Numbered from the stretch's first letter, positions 6,831 to 15,847 are shown. The stretch: 64,000 nt of DNA from Pseudomonas protegens (GCF_003363755.1 NZ_CP031396.1:5922501-5986500); one strand, 5' to 3'. Translations and numbers: made by a program. The notes: generated by a model from the letters alone, not told the origin.

Positions 6831-9396
6831 GCTGCAAGCGCAGCTCGACTGCCTGCAGCGCGAGAACCGCAAGCTGCGGCGGATCAACGCGGCGCTGATC
6901 GAACGGGTCGAATCCGGCATCACCCGCGGCAACGACCCTTATGCGGCGTTCCAGCATTCGGTGGTGCTGGCCGAGCAGGTGCGCGAACGCACCGACGCCC
7001 TGAACCAGGCCATGGCCGAGCTCAAGGCCGGCAACCATTTGCTCAGCGAAGCGCGGCTGCGGGCCGAGACGGCGCACCAGCACCTGATCGACGCCATCGA
7101 GAGCATCTCCGATGCCTTCGTGCTGTTCGACCAGGAGCAGCGCATCGTCCTGTTCAACAGCCGCTTCCGCGCCTTCTGGAGCCACAGTCGGGTACGGATC
7201 ATGGCCGGCATGCGCCTCTCGGAAGTGCGCCGGCTGATGACCAGCACCGGGCTGTTCAGCGAGGAACCGCGCAGCGCTGGCGACGAACAACTGCTGTATC
7301 GCCTGCACAACGGCCGCTGGCTGCAGGTCAGCGAGCGGCCGACCCGGGAAGGCGGGCGGGTGATCCTGTTCACCGACATCACCGAGGTCAAGCACAGCGA
7401 AACCCTGCGCCGGGAACAGGCGGTGGCGCAGAAATCCCACCTGCTGCAACGGGCGGTGGACAACCTGTCCCAGGGCGTGGCCATGGTCAATGCCGAGGGC
7501 ATCCTCGAACTGTGGAACCGGCGCTTCCTGGAACTCAGCGGGCTGGCCCCGGTGGCCGCGCACCGTTTGTTTGCCGAGGTGATCGGCGACAGCGAGCTGA
7601 GCCTGCTGACCCCCGCCAGCCGCGACGGCAATGGCCGGGTGATCCATGAATGCGAGCAGCGCCTGAGCGACGGCCGGGTCCTGGAGATCCGCACCCATCC
7701 GCTACCCACCGGCGGTTTCGTCAACACCTTCACCGACATCACCGAGCGCTACCAGCACGCCGAGGCCCTGAGCGAGAGCGAGCGCTGGATTCGCCTGATC
7801 ACCGACCATGTGCCGGCGCTGATCGCCTACCTCAATGCCGACCTGGTGTATGAGTTCACCAACAAGGTCTACGAGGAATGGTACTGCTGGCCCCGCGGCG
7901 TGATGCTCGGCCAGAGCCTGCGCGAGGTGCACAGCGAACAGCACTACCAGCGCCTGGAAAGCTATGTGGAACGGGCCCTGGCCGGGGAGAGCGTGACCTT
8001 CGAATTCGCCGAAACCAACATCAACAACCAGGAACGCTACATGCTGCGCTCCTACGTGCCCAACCGCCTGGCCAATGGCGAAGTGGTGGGGATTTTCGTG
8101 CTGATCCGCGACATCACCGAACGCCGGCGCACCGCCGAGGCGCTGCATCAGGCCTACCAGAACCTGGAGCTGCGGGTACGCGAACGCACCGCCGAACTGA
8201 CCACCCTCAACCAGCAACTGCTGCGCGAGATCGAAGAGCGCAGCCGGGTCGAATCGCGGCTGCGCGAGGCCAAGGCCGAGGCCGAACGGGCCAACCTGTC
8301 GAAGACCAAGTTCCTCGCCGCGGTCAGCCATGACCTGCTGCAACCCCTGAACGCCGCGCGGCTGTTCACCAGCGCCTTGCTGGAGCGTCGCGACCCCCAG
8401 GCCAGCAGCGCCCTGGTGCGCAATGTCAGCAACTCCCTGGAAGACGTGGAAAACCTGCTGGGCACCCTGGTGGACATCTCCAAGCTCGATGCCGGGGTGA
8501 TCAAGGCCGATATCGCGCCTTTCGCCTTGAGCGAACTGTTGGAAAATCTCGCCGCCGAGTACGCCCAGGTGGCCCGCAGCGAAGGCCTGGAACTGCACTT
8601 CGTGGCCTGCTCGGCCCTGGTGCGCAGCGACATCCAGCTGCTGGCGCGGATCCTGCGCAACCTGCTGAGCAACGCCATCCGCTACACCCGCCAGGGCCGC
8701 GTGGTGCTCGGTTGCCGGCGCCAGGGGCACTGGCTGTCGATCGAAGTCTGGGACAGCGGCATGGGCATTGCCGCCGAACGCCTGGAAGAAATCTTCCAGG
8801 AATTCAAGCGCGGCGAAGAACAGCGCCCCGACCAGGATCGCGGCCTGGGCCTGGGGCTGGCCATCGTGGAAAAGATTGCCGGGATACTCGGCCACCGCAT
8901 CGGCGTGCGCTCCTGGCCGGGGCGCGGTTCGGTGTTCAGCGTGCAAGTACCCATCAGCGCCAGCGCGCCCTTGCCGGCGCCGCGCCCGGAGCTGGGCGAC
9001 GCCCTGCTGGAGCGTTTGCACGGCGCGCGGATCTGGGTGCTGGATAACGACGCGGCGATCTGCGCCGGCATGCGCACCTTGCTCGAAGGCTGGGGCTGCC
9101 AGGTGATCACCGCCTTGTCCGAAGAAGACCTGGCGCGCCAGGTCGACGACTACCGCGCCGACGCCGACCTGCTGATTGCCGACTACCACCTGGACCACCA
9201 GCAGAACGGCATCGACGCCGTGGCGCGGATCAACGCCCGCCGCGCCCTGGCGATCCCAGCGATGATGATCACCGCCAACTACAGCAACGACCTCAAACAG
9301 CAACTGCGGCAGCTGGGCCACACCCTGATGCACAAACCGGTGCGGCCGATGAAACTCAAGACCGCCATCAGCCACCTGCTGACGCCCCCCCTGTAG
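6760..9396 (+). CDS. nahK: PAS-containing hybrid histidine kinase, NahK/ErcS'-like
   Basis: An 878-residue soluble hybrid kinase. The order is an N-terminal coiled coil (about 20-105), three PAS-type domains (about 105-215, 225-330, 345-460), a coiled coil, HisKA with H524 in SHDLLQPLNAARL, HATPase_c with NLLSNAIRYT and GLGLGLAIVEKIA, and a receiver domain with D808 in IADYHLD. The P. aeruginosa homologue PA1976 (NahK/ErcS') links the NO sensor NosP and PQQ ethanol oxidation to biofilm and virulence phosphorelays; the P. putida one is PedS1. The frame has no ATG after 6760 that keeps the coiled coil, so the start overlaps nosP by 71 bp, implying coupled translation. Confidence 0.85.
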   Translation: MACTSTRPSPGSPLPAVELRPAAELQAQLDCLQRENRKLRRINAALIERVESGITRGNDPYAAFQHSVVLAEQVRERTDALNQAMAELKAGNHLLSEARLRAETAHQHLIDAIESISDAFVLFDQEQRIVLFNSRFRAFWSHSRVRIMAGMRLSEVRRLMTSTGLFSEEPRSAGDEQLLYRLHNGRWLQVSERPTREGGRVILFTDITEVKHSETLRREQAVAQKSHLLQRAVDNLSQGVAMVNAEGILELWNRRFLELSGLAPVAAHRLFAEVIGDSELSLLTPASRDGNGRVIHECEQRLSDGRVLEIRTHPLPTGGFVNTFTDITERYQHAEALSESERWIRLITDHVPALIAYLNADLVYEFTNKVYEEWYCWPRGVMLGQSLREVHSEQHYQRLESYVERALAGESVTFEFAETNINNQERYMLRSYVPNRLANGEVVGIFVLIRDITERRRTAEALHQAYQNLELRVRERTAELTTLNQQLLREIEERSRVESRLREAKAEAERANLSKTKFLAAVSHDLLQPLNAARLFTSALLERRDPQASSALVRNVSNSLEDVENLLGTLVDISKLDAGVIKADIAPFALSELLENLAAEYAQVARSEGLELHFVACSALVRSDIQLLARILRNLLSNAIRYTRQGRVVLGCRRQGHWLSIEVWDSGMGIAAERLEEIFQEFKRGEEQRPDQDRGLGLGLAIVEKIAGILGHRIGVRSWPGRGSVFSVQVPISASAPLPAPRPELGDALLERLHGARIWVLDNDAAICAGMRTLLEGWGCQVITALSEEDLARQVDDYRADADLLIADYHLDHQQNGIDAVARINARRALAIPAMMITANYSNDLKQQLRQLGHTLMHKPVRPMKLKTAISHLLTPPL

Positions 9397-10021
9397 CCGC
9401 TGCCGCAGGCTGCGCCCGGCTCCGCAGGAGACGCCAACCCTGGCCACGCGGTCCACCAGAACAACCCGCGTGCCCCGATTCACCGCCACGGCTTTGGTTG
9501 CGATGAATGCGCGGGTCTTCAGAATCGCTGGAAGGGCCTTTGGCCCTTGTCGCAGCCTCGCCGAAGGCTCGGCAGCGGCTACAGGACTTGCAGGGCGCGC
9601 AAGGCTTCGTGTAGCCGCTGCCGCAGGCTGCGCCCGGCTCCGCAGGAGACGCCAACCCTGGCCACGCGGTCCACCAGAACAACCCGCGTGACCCGATTCA
9701 CCGCTCCGGCGTTGGTCGCGATGAATGCGCCGGTCTTCAGAATCGCAGGAAGGGCCTTCGGCCCTTGTCGCAGCCTCGCCGAAGGCTCGGCAGCGGCTAC
9801 AGGACCTGCAGGGCGCGCAAGGCTTCGTGTAGCCGCTGCCGCAGGCTGCGCCCGGCTCCGCAGGAGACGCCAACCCTGGCCACGCGGTCCACCAGAACAA
9901 CCCGCGTGACCCGATTCACCGCCACGGCGTTGGTTGCGATGGATGCGCCGGTCTTCAGAATCGCAGGAAGGGCCTTCGGCCCTTGTCGCAGCCTCGCCGA
10001 AGGCTCGGCAGCGGCTACAGG
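9393..10021. repeat. Tandem array of three 218-bp REP-bounded repeats
   Basis: Near-identical units begin at 9393, 9611 and 9829, a period of exactly 218 bp. Each opens with GTAGCCGCTGCCGCAGGCTG and closes with an inverted arm ending CTCGGCAGCGGCTAC, so each unit can fold into a large hairpin. Inner hairpins such as GGGCCTTCGGCCC are also present. The first unit begins inside the stop codon of the kinase gene and the last ends 3 bp before the stop of the facing erbR gene, so the array fills the whole convergent gap. Open frames inside it are not credible genes. Confidence 0.9.
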
Positions 10022-10023
10022 GG

Positions 10024-10689
10024 TTAGCGGCGCAGGTAGGCGCCGAAATCGATATCACCGGCGCTGAGGATCGCTTGCACCCGGTTGTGCACGTTGAGCT
10101 TGCGCAGGATCGCCGAGACGTGGGCCTTCACTGTGGTTTCGGCAATGTCCAGGGTGTAGGCGATCTGCTTATTGGATTCGCCCTTGGTCATGCGTTCCAG
10201 CACCAAAAGCTGTTTGCGGGTCAGGGCCTGGAGCAGTTCCGGGGGGAAGCTCGGGGTCTCGCTGTTGCGGCGCCCCGGCTGGCTTTTCTGGGTGCGGATG
10301 ATGTCCGGCGGCAGGTACACGTTGCCGTTGAGGATCTGTTCGATGGCCTCGGTCATCTGCGAGCGCGCCGAGGATTTGGTGATGAAGCCGACGGCGCCGT
10401 AGGTGATGGCCTGGAGCACGATCTGCTTGTCCTGCTCGGCGGAGACGATCACCACCGGAATGGTCGGCGCTTCGTTGCGCAGGGTGATCAGGCCGTTGAG
10501 GCCGTGCATGCCGGGCATGTTCAGGTCCAGCAGGATCAGGTCGAGGTCGTCGTGCTCCTGGGTCAGGGCCAGGGCGCTGTCCAGGTCGGCGGTTTCCATC
10601 ACCTCGCTGCCGGGAAATCCGTCGCTGATGACGTTGTGAATGGCTTCGCGAAACAGTGGGTGATCGTCGGCTATCAGAATTTTATACAT
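10024..10689 (-). CDS. erbR: LuxR-type response regulator ErbR/AgmR
   Basis: A 221-residue response regulator. The receiver domain covers residues 1-120 with acidic residues D8/D9 and phospho-acceptor D55 in LLDLNMPGM. A LuxR-type helix-turn-helix covers about 150-212 with ESNKQIAYTLDIAETTVKAH. It closely resembles ErbR/AgmR, the regulator needed for PQQ-dependent alcohol dehydrogenase expression in P. aeruginosa and P. putida (PedR1). It has no kinase beside it on the same strand; the likely partner is the convergent NahK/ErcS' or ErcS. It is a candidate binder of the 13-bp box shared by the ped promoters. Confidence 0.88.
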   Translation of the reverse strand: MYKILIADDHPLFREAIHNVISDGFPGSEVMETADLDSALALTQEHDDLDLILLDLNMPGMHGLNGLITLRNEAPTIPVVIVSAEQDKQIVLQAITYGAVGFITKSSARSQMTEAIEQILNGNVYLPPDIIRTQKSQPGRRNSETPSFPPELLQALTRKQLLVLERMTKGESNKQIAYTLDIAETTVKAHVSAILRKLNVHNRVQAILSAGDIDFGAYLRR

Positions 10690-10736
10690 GGCCTTTCACC
10701 TCGTTATTGTGATTGTGCGGGGGCGCGCTGGCGGCT

Positions 10737-11279
10737 TCAGGGAAAGGCTTCCGGCTGGGCCGCCACCACGGGCAAGCCGGCGGCCTCCCAAGCGTCCAGG
10801 CCGTCGCGATACCAGTAGAGGGAGGTATAGCCCAGGGCTGCGGCGCGTTTTACCGCGTTCCAGCTCAGCCAGCAATCGGCGCGGCAATAAAAGACCAGCG
10901 GTCGTTGCAGGTTGCCGGCGCTGAGCTGTTGCAGGTAGCGGCTGAAGTAGCCTTGCCACTCGGGGCTCAGCTCGCCGTCGCCGGTATTGGCCAGCCAATG
11001 GCTGCCGGGCAGGTTGGCGTGGGGCTCGCTGTCGATGAAGCGGCCTTGCAACCATTGCCGGCGATAGACGTCGATCAGCAGGGGTTTGGGTTGCGCCTGG
11101 AGCAGGGCCTGCAAACCCTGGGTGTCGATGATCTGCGCGACCTCGATCTGCGTGGGCGTCGGGCTGCGGTAGAGGCTGGTGCGATAGCCGTCGGCGGAAA
11201 ACAGCGGCGTCTCGGCCTGGGCCATTCCCAGGGTCAGGCTCAGGGACAGCAGGGCCAGGGTCTGCAGGGCACGGGGCAT
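10737..11279 (-). CDS. PQQ-catabolism-associated rhodanese-like CxxxCW protein
   Basis: A 180-residue exported protein with a signal peptide ending MAQA (about residue 22) and a rhodanese-like fold. The conserved block VFYCRADCWLSWNAVKRA carries C132 and C136 followed by W137. The named family is the PQQ-dependent catabolism-associated CXXCW-motif protein; the spacing seen here is three residues between the cysteines. It sits between erbR and the ABC system, as in other ped loci, and may handle thiol or metal chemistry for periplasmic quinoproteins. The biochemical role is unknown. Confidence 0.82.
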   Translation of the reverse strand: MPRALQTLALLSLSLTLGMAQAETPLFSADGYRTSLYRSPTPTQIEVAQIIDTQGLQALLQAQPKPLLIDVYRRQWLQGRFIDSEPHANLPGSHWLANTGDGELSPEWQGYFSRYLQQLSAGNLQRPLVFYCRADCWLSWNAVKRAAALGYTSLYWYRDGLDAWEAAGLPVVAAQPEAFP

Positions 11280-11361
11280 AAGGGGTTGTCCTTCTTGTTA
11301 TGGGCCCATTACATGCCAGCGCGGGGGCATTTGTGAATGCGACCATCGACAGCAAAAGCAG

Positions 11362-11374
11362 TACCAAAGTCGTA
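11362..11374. promoter_or_regulatory. ped box 2 (TACCAAAGTCGTA)
   Basis: A copy of the shared 13-bp box, 82 bp upstream of the start codon (11279) of the CxxxCW-protein gene. Confidence 0.45.
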
Positions 11375-11407
11375 GGTCCTGGCTGGGTGACGCTCTTGTA
11401 CTTGTCT

Positions 11408-11996
11408 GTCGCCGCTGCCGCAGGCTGCGAACGGCTTGGGCGGCATTCCGACGGAGGAGACGCTAGACCTGTCGACGCGGTCCAGCAGGACAGTCCACCG
11501 GGTTCTCTTCACAGCTATGTGCCGGTCTTTGCATCGCTGGAAGGGCCTTCGGCCCTTGTCGCAGCCTCGCCGTAAGCTCGGCAGCGGCTACAGGCGTTGC
11601 AGAGATTGCGGAGATCGCAGGGCTTCGTGTAGCCGCTGCCGCAGGCTGCGAACGGCTCCGGAGGAGACGCCAGACCTGCCGACGCGGTCCAGCAGGACAG
11701 TCCACCGGGTTCTCTTCACAGCCATGTGCCGGTCTTTGCATCGCTGGAAGGGCCTTCGGCCCTTGTCGCAGCCTCGCCCAAGGCTCGGCAGCGGCTACAG
11801 GCGTTGCAGGGATTGCAGGGCTTCGTGTAGCCGCTGCCGCAGGCTGCGAACGGCTCCGGAGGAGACGCTAAACCTGCCGACGCGGTCCAGCAGGACAGTC
11901 CACCGGGTTCTGTTCACAGCTATGTGCCGGTCTTTGTATCGCTGGAAGGGCCTGCGGCCCTTGTCGCAGCCTCGCCCTAGGCTCGGCAGCGGCTAC
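11408..11996. repeat. Tandem array of three about 200-220 bp REP-bounded repeats
   Basis: Units begin at 11408, 11629 and 11827, with periods of 221 and 198 bp. They share the outer arms GTAGCCGCTGCCGCAGGCTG / CTCGGCAGCGGCTAC and the inner GCTGGAAGGGCCTTCGGCCC block with the array at 9393, but the middle differs. The first copy has a diverged left arm (GTCGCCGCTGCCG). The units differ mainly by small insertions in the spacer. The array fills the gap between the CxxxCW gene and the ABC permease gene; no gene is seen in it. Confidence 0.9.
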
Positions 11997-12019
11997 AGTG
12001 GCTCTTTATCTGGAGATAC

Positions 12020-12814
12020 CTAGGCGGTGCTTTTGCGCAGGGCGGCGTGTTGCGGGTTGAAGGTCAGTACCGCCAGCAGGGAGAACACCAGGGTCAGGCA
12101 AAGGCACACCGCCAGGGCCAGGAGGTTGAGGCGTTGATACAGGGCGAAGCGCACCAGCTCCACGGCGTGGGTGAAGGGGTTGAGGGCGCACAGCCAGTAC
12201 AGCCAGGGGCTGGCGTCGAGCATCTTCCACAGCGGGTACAGCGCCGAAGACAGGAAGAACAGCGGGAAGATCACGAAGTTCATCACCCCGGCAAAGTTCT
12301 CCAGTTGGCGGATGGCGTTGGACAGCAGCAACCCCAGGGCGCTGAGCATCAGGGCCACCAGCAGCAGGGCCGGCAGCGCCGCCAGCAGGCCCATGGCCGG
12401 CGGCTGCACGCCATACAGCCAGGCCACGGCGAGGAAGGCGTAGACCTGCAGCAGCGAGATCAGCGAGGTGGCCAGCAGCTTGCCGGCCAGCAGGAAGGCC
12501 CGGGGCAGGGGGCTGGTGAGCAGCACGCGCATGCTGCCCATTTCCCGGTCGTAGACCATCGACAGCGAGCCCTGCATGCCGTTGAACAGCAGGATCATGC
12601 AGGCCAGCCCGGGGACGATGTAGACCTCGTAGGGAATGTAGGTGCTGTAGGGCTCGATGATGGCGATGCCCAGGGCGGCGCGAAAGCCGGCGGCGAACAC
12701 CAGCAGCCACAGCAGGGGCCGCACCAGGGCGCTGAGAAAGCGTGTGCGTTGCAGCACGAAGCGCAGCCATTCGCGCAGCACGATGCCGCGCAGGCACTGC
12801 CAGTAGGCGTTCAT
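12020..12814 (-). CDS. pedC: ABC-2 type permease of the PQQ-alcohol system, PedC-like
   Basis: A 264-residue integral membrane protein of the ABC-2 permease family with six predicted hydrophobic segments, the first at about residues 28-50 and the last at about 230-250. The motif FNGMQGSLSMVYDREMGSMRVLLTSPLPR is the typical cytoplasmic loop of this group. The start overlaps the ATPase stop (ATGA). The corresponding P. putida system has been reported as needed for growth on low lanthanide concentrations, so it may move a lanthanide or a chelator, but ABC-2 permeases usually export. The transport direction is uncertain. Confidence 0.85.
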   Translation of the reverse strand: MNAYWQCLRGIVLREWLRFVLQRTRFLSALVRPLLWLLVFAAGFRAALGIAIIEPYSTYIPYEVYIVPGLACMILLFNGMQGSLSMVYDREMGSMRVLLTSPLPRAFLLAGKLLATSLISLLQVYAFLAVAWLYGVQPPAMGLLAALPALLLVALMLSALGLLLSNAIRQLENFAGVMNFVIFPLFFLSSALYPLWKMLDASPWLYWLCALNPFTHAVELVRFALYQRLNLLALAVCLCLTLVFSLLAVLTFNPQHAALRKSTA

Positions 12815-13569
12815 GCGAGCGGTTCTCCGATCGGCGCCGGGCGCGGCTGGGGATTCTGGGTCAGGCGGGCGAAGGCCATGCTCAGGTCGCCGCCTTGTTG
12901 CTGGCTGATGGCGCTGGCCACGCCACTGGCCACCAGGCGCCCCTGATGCAGGATCAGCAACTGGTCGTCGGCCTGCACTTCATCCAGCAGGTGGGTGGTC
13001 CACAGCACGCTCAGGCGCTGTTCCTGGCACAGCTGGCGAATGTGTCGGTTGAGGGCCAGGCGGCTGGCCGGGTCGAGGCCGGCGCTGGCTTCATCGAGCA
13101 GCAGCAGGCGCGGTTCATGCAGCAGGGCGCGGGCGATTTCCACCCGCCGGCGGTGGCCGCCATTGAGGGCGCGCACGCTCTCCCGGCGCCGTTCGGTGAG
13201 GCCCTGGCGCGCCAGTTCGGCGTCGATCCGTGCCTGGCCCTGGCGCCGCGACAAACCGTGCAGCGCGGCGTGGTAGTGCAGGTTCTGCTCGACGCTCAGG
13301 TCCAGGTCCAGGGTGCTTTGCTGGAACACCACGCCGAGCTGGCGCAGGGCGGCCCGGGCGGCGTTGCGCAGGGAGCAGCCGCCGACGCGGATGTCGCCCT
13401 GCTGCAGGTCGTAGAGCCTTGTGAGCAGGGCGATCAGGGTCGACTTGCCAGCACCGTTGGGCCCCAGCAGGGCGGCAAAGCGCCCGGGAGCCAGGCTCAG
13501 GCTGACCTGATCGAGGGCCTGGCGCGGGCCGTAGGCGAAGCTCAGCTGGCTGACCTCCAAAGCGTTCAT
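12811..13569 (-). CDS. pedB: ABC transporter ATPase of the PQQ-alcohol system, PedB-like
   Basis: A 252-residue ATP-binding subunit. The Walker A motif GPNGAGKST is at residues 36-44 and the Walker B is LLLLDEASAGLD. The ABC signature is altered: ALNGGHRRRVEIARALL replaces the usual LSGGQ, a feature that may be shared by this subfamily. The start (13567-13569) overlaps the propeller gene stop and the stop overlaps the permease start, so translation is coupled on both sides. I rejected a longer upstream frame because it has no coherent protein before MNALEV. Confidence 0.87.
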   Translation of the reverse strand: MNALEVSQLSFAYGPRQALDQVSLSLAPGRFAALLGPNGAGKSTLIALLTRLYDLQQGDIRVGGCSLRNAARAALRQLGVVFQQSTLDLDLSVEQNLHYHAALHGLSRRQGQARIDAELARQGLTERRRESVRALNGGHRRRVEIARALLHEPRLLLLDEASAGLDPASRLALNRHIRQLCQEQRLSVLWTTHLLDEVQADDQLLILHQGRLVASGVASAISQQQGGDLSMAFARLTQNPQPRPAPIGEPLA

Positions 13570-14540
13570 GGGGTCACCACCACGCCCCAGGGATAGCGCC
13601 CGACCTTCACCGACTTGAGCACCTTGAGGCTGTTGACGTCGATCACCGAGACATCGCCGCTGACCCCGTTGGTGGCCAGCAGCATGCTCTGGTCCGGGGT
13701 GAATGCCAGTTGCCAGACCCGCCGCCCCACCAGCAGGTAGTCGAGGATCTCGTAGGTCTTGGCGTCGATCACCGCCACGTGGTTGGCCGGGCCCAGGGCG
13801 ACGAAGGCGTACTTGCCGTCGGCGCTGAGCTTGATGCCCACCGGCTGCACCTTGTCCGGGTGCACGCCCTTGATCTTGAAGTTCAGGGTCTTGAGCACCT
13901 GGCGCGTGGCCACGTCGAGGATGGTCACGGTGCCGCCGATTTCCGCCGAGGCCCAGAGCCTTGAGCCGTCCTGGTTGAACTCGACAAAGCGCGGGCGCTG
14001 GTCCACCAGGGTGCTGTCGGCCAGGGTCTGGGTGCTGGTGTCGATCCAGTGCAGCATGTTGGTGGTTTCGCTGGTGTTCACCGCCCACTTGCCGTCGGGG
14101 CTCACCGCCATGCCCTCGGGCTCGACCCCGACGTTGATCTGGCCGAGGACCTTGGCGGTCTCGGTGTCGATCACCGTGACCAGCGCATCGTCCTCGTTGG
14201 ACACGTACAGCCAGCGGTTGTTGGGGTGCAGGGCGAACTGCTCGGGGTCCTTGCCGGACGGCAGCTCCTTGATGATCTTGCGGGTGGCCACGTCCATCAC
14301 CTGGACCCGGTCCGAATCGCTGGCGCAGATGTACAGCAGCTTGTTGTCATGGGACAGCAGCAGCCCGCGCGGGCGCTGGCCCACCGGCAGGGTCTGGGTG
14401 ACTTCCAGGGTCTGCAGGTCGATCAGGCTCAGGCTGTTGTCCTTTTCGTTGGAGACCCAGGCCGTGGCGGCCATGGCGTGCCCGGCGGCGAGCAGCAGGC
14501 CCGCGCAGAGGGCGGAGCGGCAGAGAAGAGGGCGGCGCAT
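13566..14540 (-). CDS. Periplasmic YVTN beta-propeller protein of the PQQ-alcohol system
   Basis: A 324-residue exported protein with a signal peptide (about residues 1-25) followed by about seven repeats of the YVTN type, each with a core like VSNEKDNSLSLID, YICASDSDRVQVMD or YVSNEDDALVTVID. It belongs to the PQQ-dependent catabolism-associated beta-propeller group and is encoded between the binding protein and ATPase genes, a fixed arrangement in ped loci. The ATGA overlap with the ATPase gene implies a shared complex. It could bind a metal or present cargo to the transporter; no ligand residues are known to me. Confidence 0.85.
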   Translation of the reverse strand: MRRPLLCRSALCAGLLLAAGHAMAATAWVSNEKDNSLSLIDLQTLEVTQTLPVGQRPRGLLLSHDNKLLYICASDSDRVQVMDVATRKIIKELPSGKDPEQFALHPNNRWLYVSNEDDALVTVIDTETAKVLGQINVGVEPEGMAVSPDGKWAVNTSETTNMLHWIDTSTQTLADSTLVDQRPRFVEFNQDGSRLWASAEIGGTVTILDVATRQVLKTLNFKIKGVHPDKVQPVGIKLSADGKYAFVALGPANHVAVIDAKTYEILDYLLVGRRVWQLAFTPDQSMLLATNGVSGDVSVIDVNSLKVLKSVKVGRYPWGVVVTP

Positions 14541-14570
14541 GGCGGATTCCTTGTTGTTGTGGTGATGGGA

Positions 14571-15755
14571 TCAGGGGTAGCGGCAGGTCACTTCGGGGCG
14601 GTCGTAGCCCAGGCTGTCCATTTCGTTGAAGGGGTGCAGGAAACCGTCCTGGGGCGAGGTGCTGACCAGGGCCCGGGGCTGCACCAGGGGAATCGGCTGG
14701 CGCAGTTCGCCGTTCCACGGCCGGTAGCTGAGCTTGCGGCCCTTGAAGCCGTCCAGCGGCAGCTGGTCGCTGAGCAGCAGCGTCTGCAGGGCCCGCGGGT
14801 CGGCCTGGCGCAGTTTGTTCACGGCGCTGGCGACGCTGCGCACGGCCATCCAGGCGGCGAAGTCGCGGTCGTTCATCCAGCGCCCGGCCTGGGCTTCGAA
14901 GCGTTTTTGCAACTGTGCGGCGCCGAAGGTCTCGACGCTCTTGTGCCAGCCGGTGGGGGTCAGGCCCTGGGTGCCGGCCACCGGGCGCGGGTACCAGGTC
15001 TGGTAGGGCAGGTATTCGCCGAAATCGCCGCGTTCGTCGGCCACCAGCACCACGTCGTATTCGGCGGTCTGGGTGAACAGCGGCATGTCGGCCTGGGCGC
15101 TGCGGCGTTGGTCGTTGTCGAAGCTCCAGGCTTTCTCGGCGACGATCTTCAGGCCGAAGCGCTGCATGGCCCGGCGCAAGGCGTCGGCGTAGGCGCGGTC
15201 ATCCTCGGTCTGGCCGACGATGAGCAAGGCCCGCTGCCATTTGCGCAGCACCATGAACTGCACCAGGGCGTCGGCCAGCATCGCCCGGCCGGGCAGGCTG
15301 TGCAGCACGTTGCCCAGGCACTGGCTGCTGCGCAGGGCATCGTCGGGGCTGCCGGCGTTGAACAAGAGGCTGTCGGGCAGGGCGGCGGACAGTTCCCGCA
15401 GGCTGGCCGCCGGGGCATTCACCACGAACAGCCGCAGGCCCTGGTCGTGCTGGGCCCTGGCGGCTTGCAGCAGCGCCTCGGGGCTGTCGACGCTGGCGCT
15501 GTCGAGCTGGAACTGCTGCTTGAGAAAGCGCCCGGTGCTGTTGCTGTCGACAATCGCCAACTGGGCGCCTTGCAGACCGGCGTCGGCGGGCTCGGGGATG
15601 ATGTTGGACAGCAGCGGGCCGGGGTCGGGGCGATAGCCCAGGTAGCCGATGCGCACCTGCAAGGGTTCCTCGCTGGCCTGGCTGGCGCTCAGGGGCAGCA
15701 GGAGCGAGGCCAGCACCAGCAGGCAAGTCGGGATAAGCGGGGCAGGCTTGTGCAT
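14571..15755 (-). CDS. ABC substrate-binding protein of the PQQ-alcohol system
   Basis: A 394-residue periplasmic binding protein of the branched-chain-amino-acid-binding (type I) fold. The signal peptide ends near SQASEE. The VRIGYLGYRPDPGP block opens the mature protein and the fold continues with two lobes. It is the first gene of the four-gene ABC operon on this strand and lies 30 bp upstream of the propeller gene. The start at 15755 was preferred to an upstream in-frame ATG (15785) because the signal peptide begins directly with MHKPAPLIP. A 13-bp ped box lies 80 bp upstream. The substrate is unknown; lanthanide-related cargo is inferred from the P. putida homologue. Confidence 0.83.
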   Translation of the reverse strand: MHKPAPLIPTCLLVLASLLLPLSASQASEEPLQVRIGYLGYRPDPGPLLSNIIPEPADAGLQGAQLAIVDSNSTGRFLKQQFQLDSASVDSPEALLQAARAQHDQGLRLFVVNAPAASLRELSAALPDSLLFNAGSPDDALRSSQCLGNVLHSLPGRAMLADALVQFMVLRKWQRALLIVGQTEDDRAYADALRRAMQRFGLKIVAEKAWSFDNDQRRSAQADMPLFTQTAEYDVVLVADERGDFGEYLPYQTWYPRPVAGTQGLTPTGWHKSVETFGAAQLQKRFEAQAGRWMNDRDFAAWMAVRSVASAVNKLRQADPRALQTLLLSDQLPLDGFKGRKLSYRPWNGELRQPIPLVQPRALVSTSPQDGFLHPFNEMDSLGYDRPEVTCRYP

Positions 15756-15834
15756 AGGGCGCTCCACGGCAGGTGGCGCCAGCATAGGAACAGCGTCGGG
15801 GCGGGGAAATATGCAGAAAGTAGCGCCCGGGCAG

Positions 15835-15847
15835 TACCAAGGTAGTA
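15835..15847. promoter_or_regulatory. ped box 3 (TACCAAGGTAGTA)
   Basis: The best-formed copy of the shared 13-bp box. It lies in the divergent region, 80 bp from the binding-protein start (15755, minus strand) and 100 bp from the small ORF before the sensor kinase (15947, plus strand), so it could serve both directions. Confidence 0.5.

Noticed and set aside
9470..9909. Open frames of 60-160 codons inside the tandem arrays
   Set aside because: The same peptide appears in each unit because the DNA is repeated; composition is Arg/Ala/Pro-rich and there is no ribosome-binding site.
9393..12000. Possible CRISPR arrays
   Set aside because: Units are 198-221 bp with inverted outer arms and nearly identical interiors, not short direct repeats with unique spacers; no cas genes.
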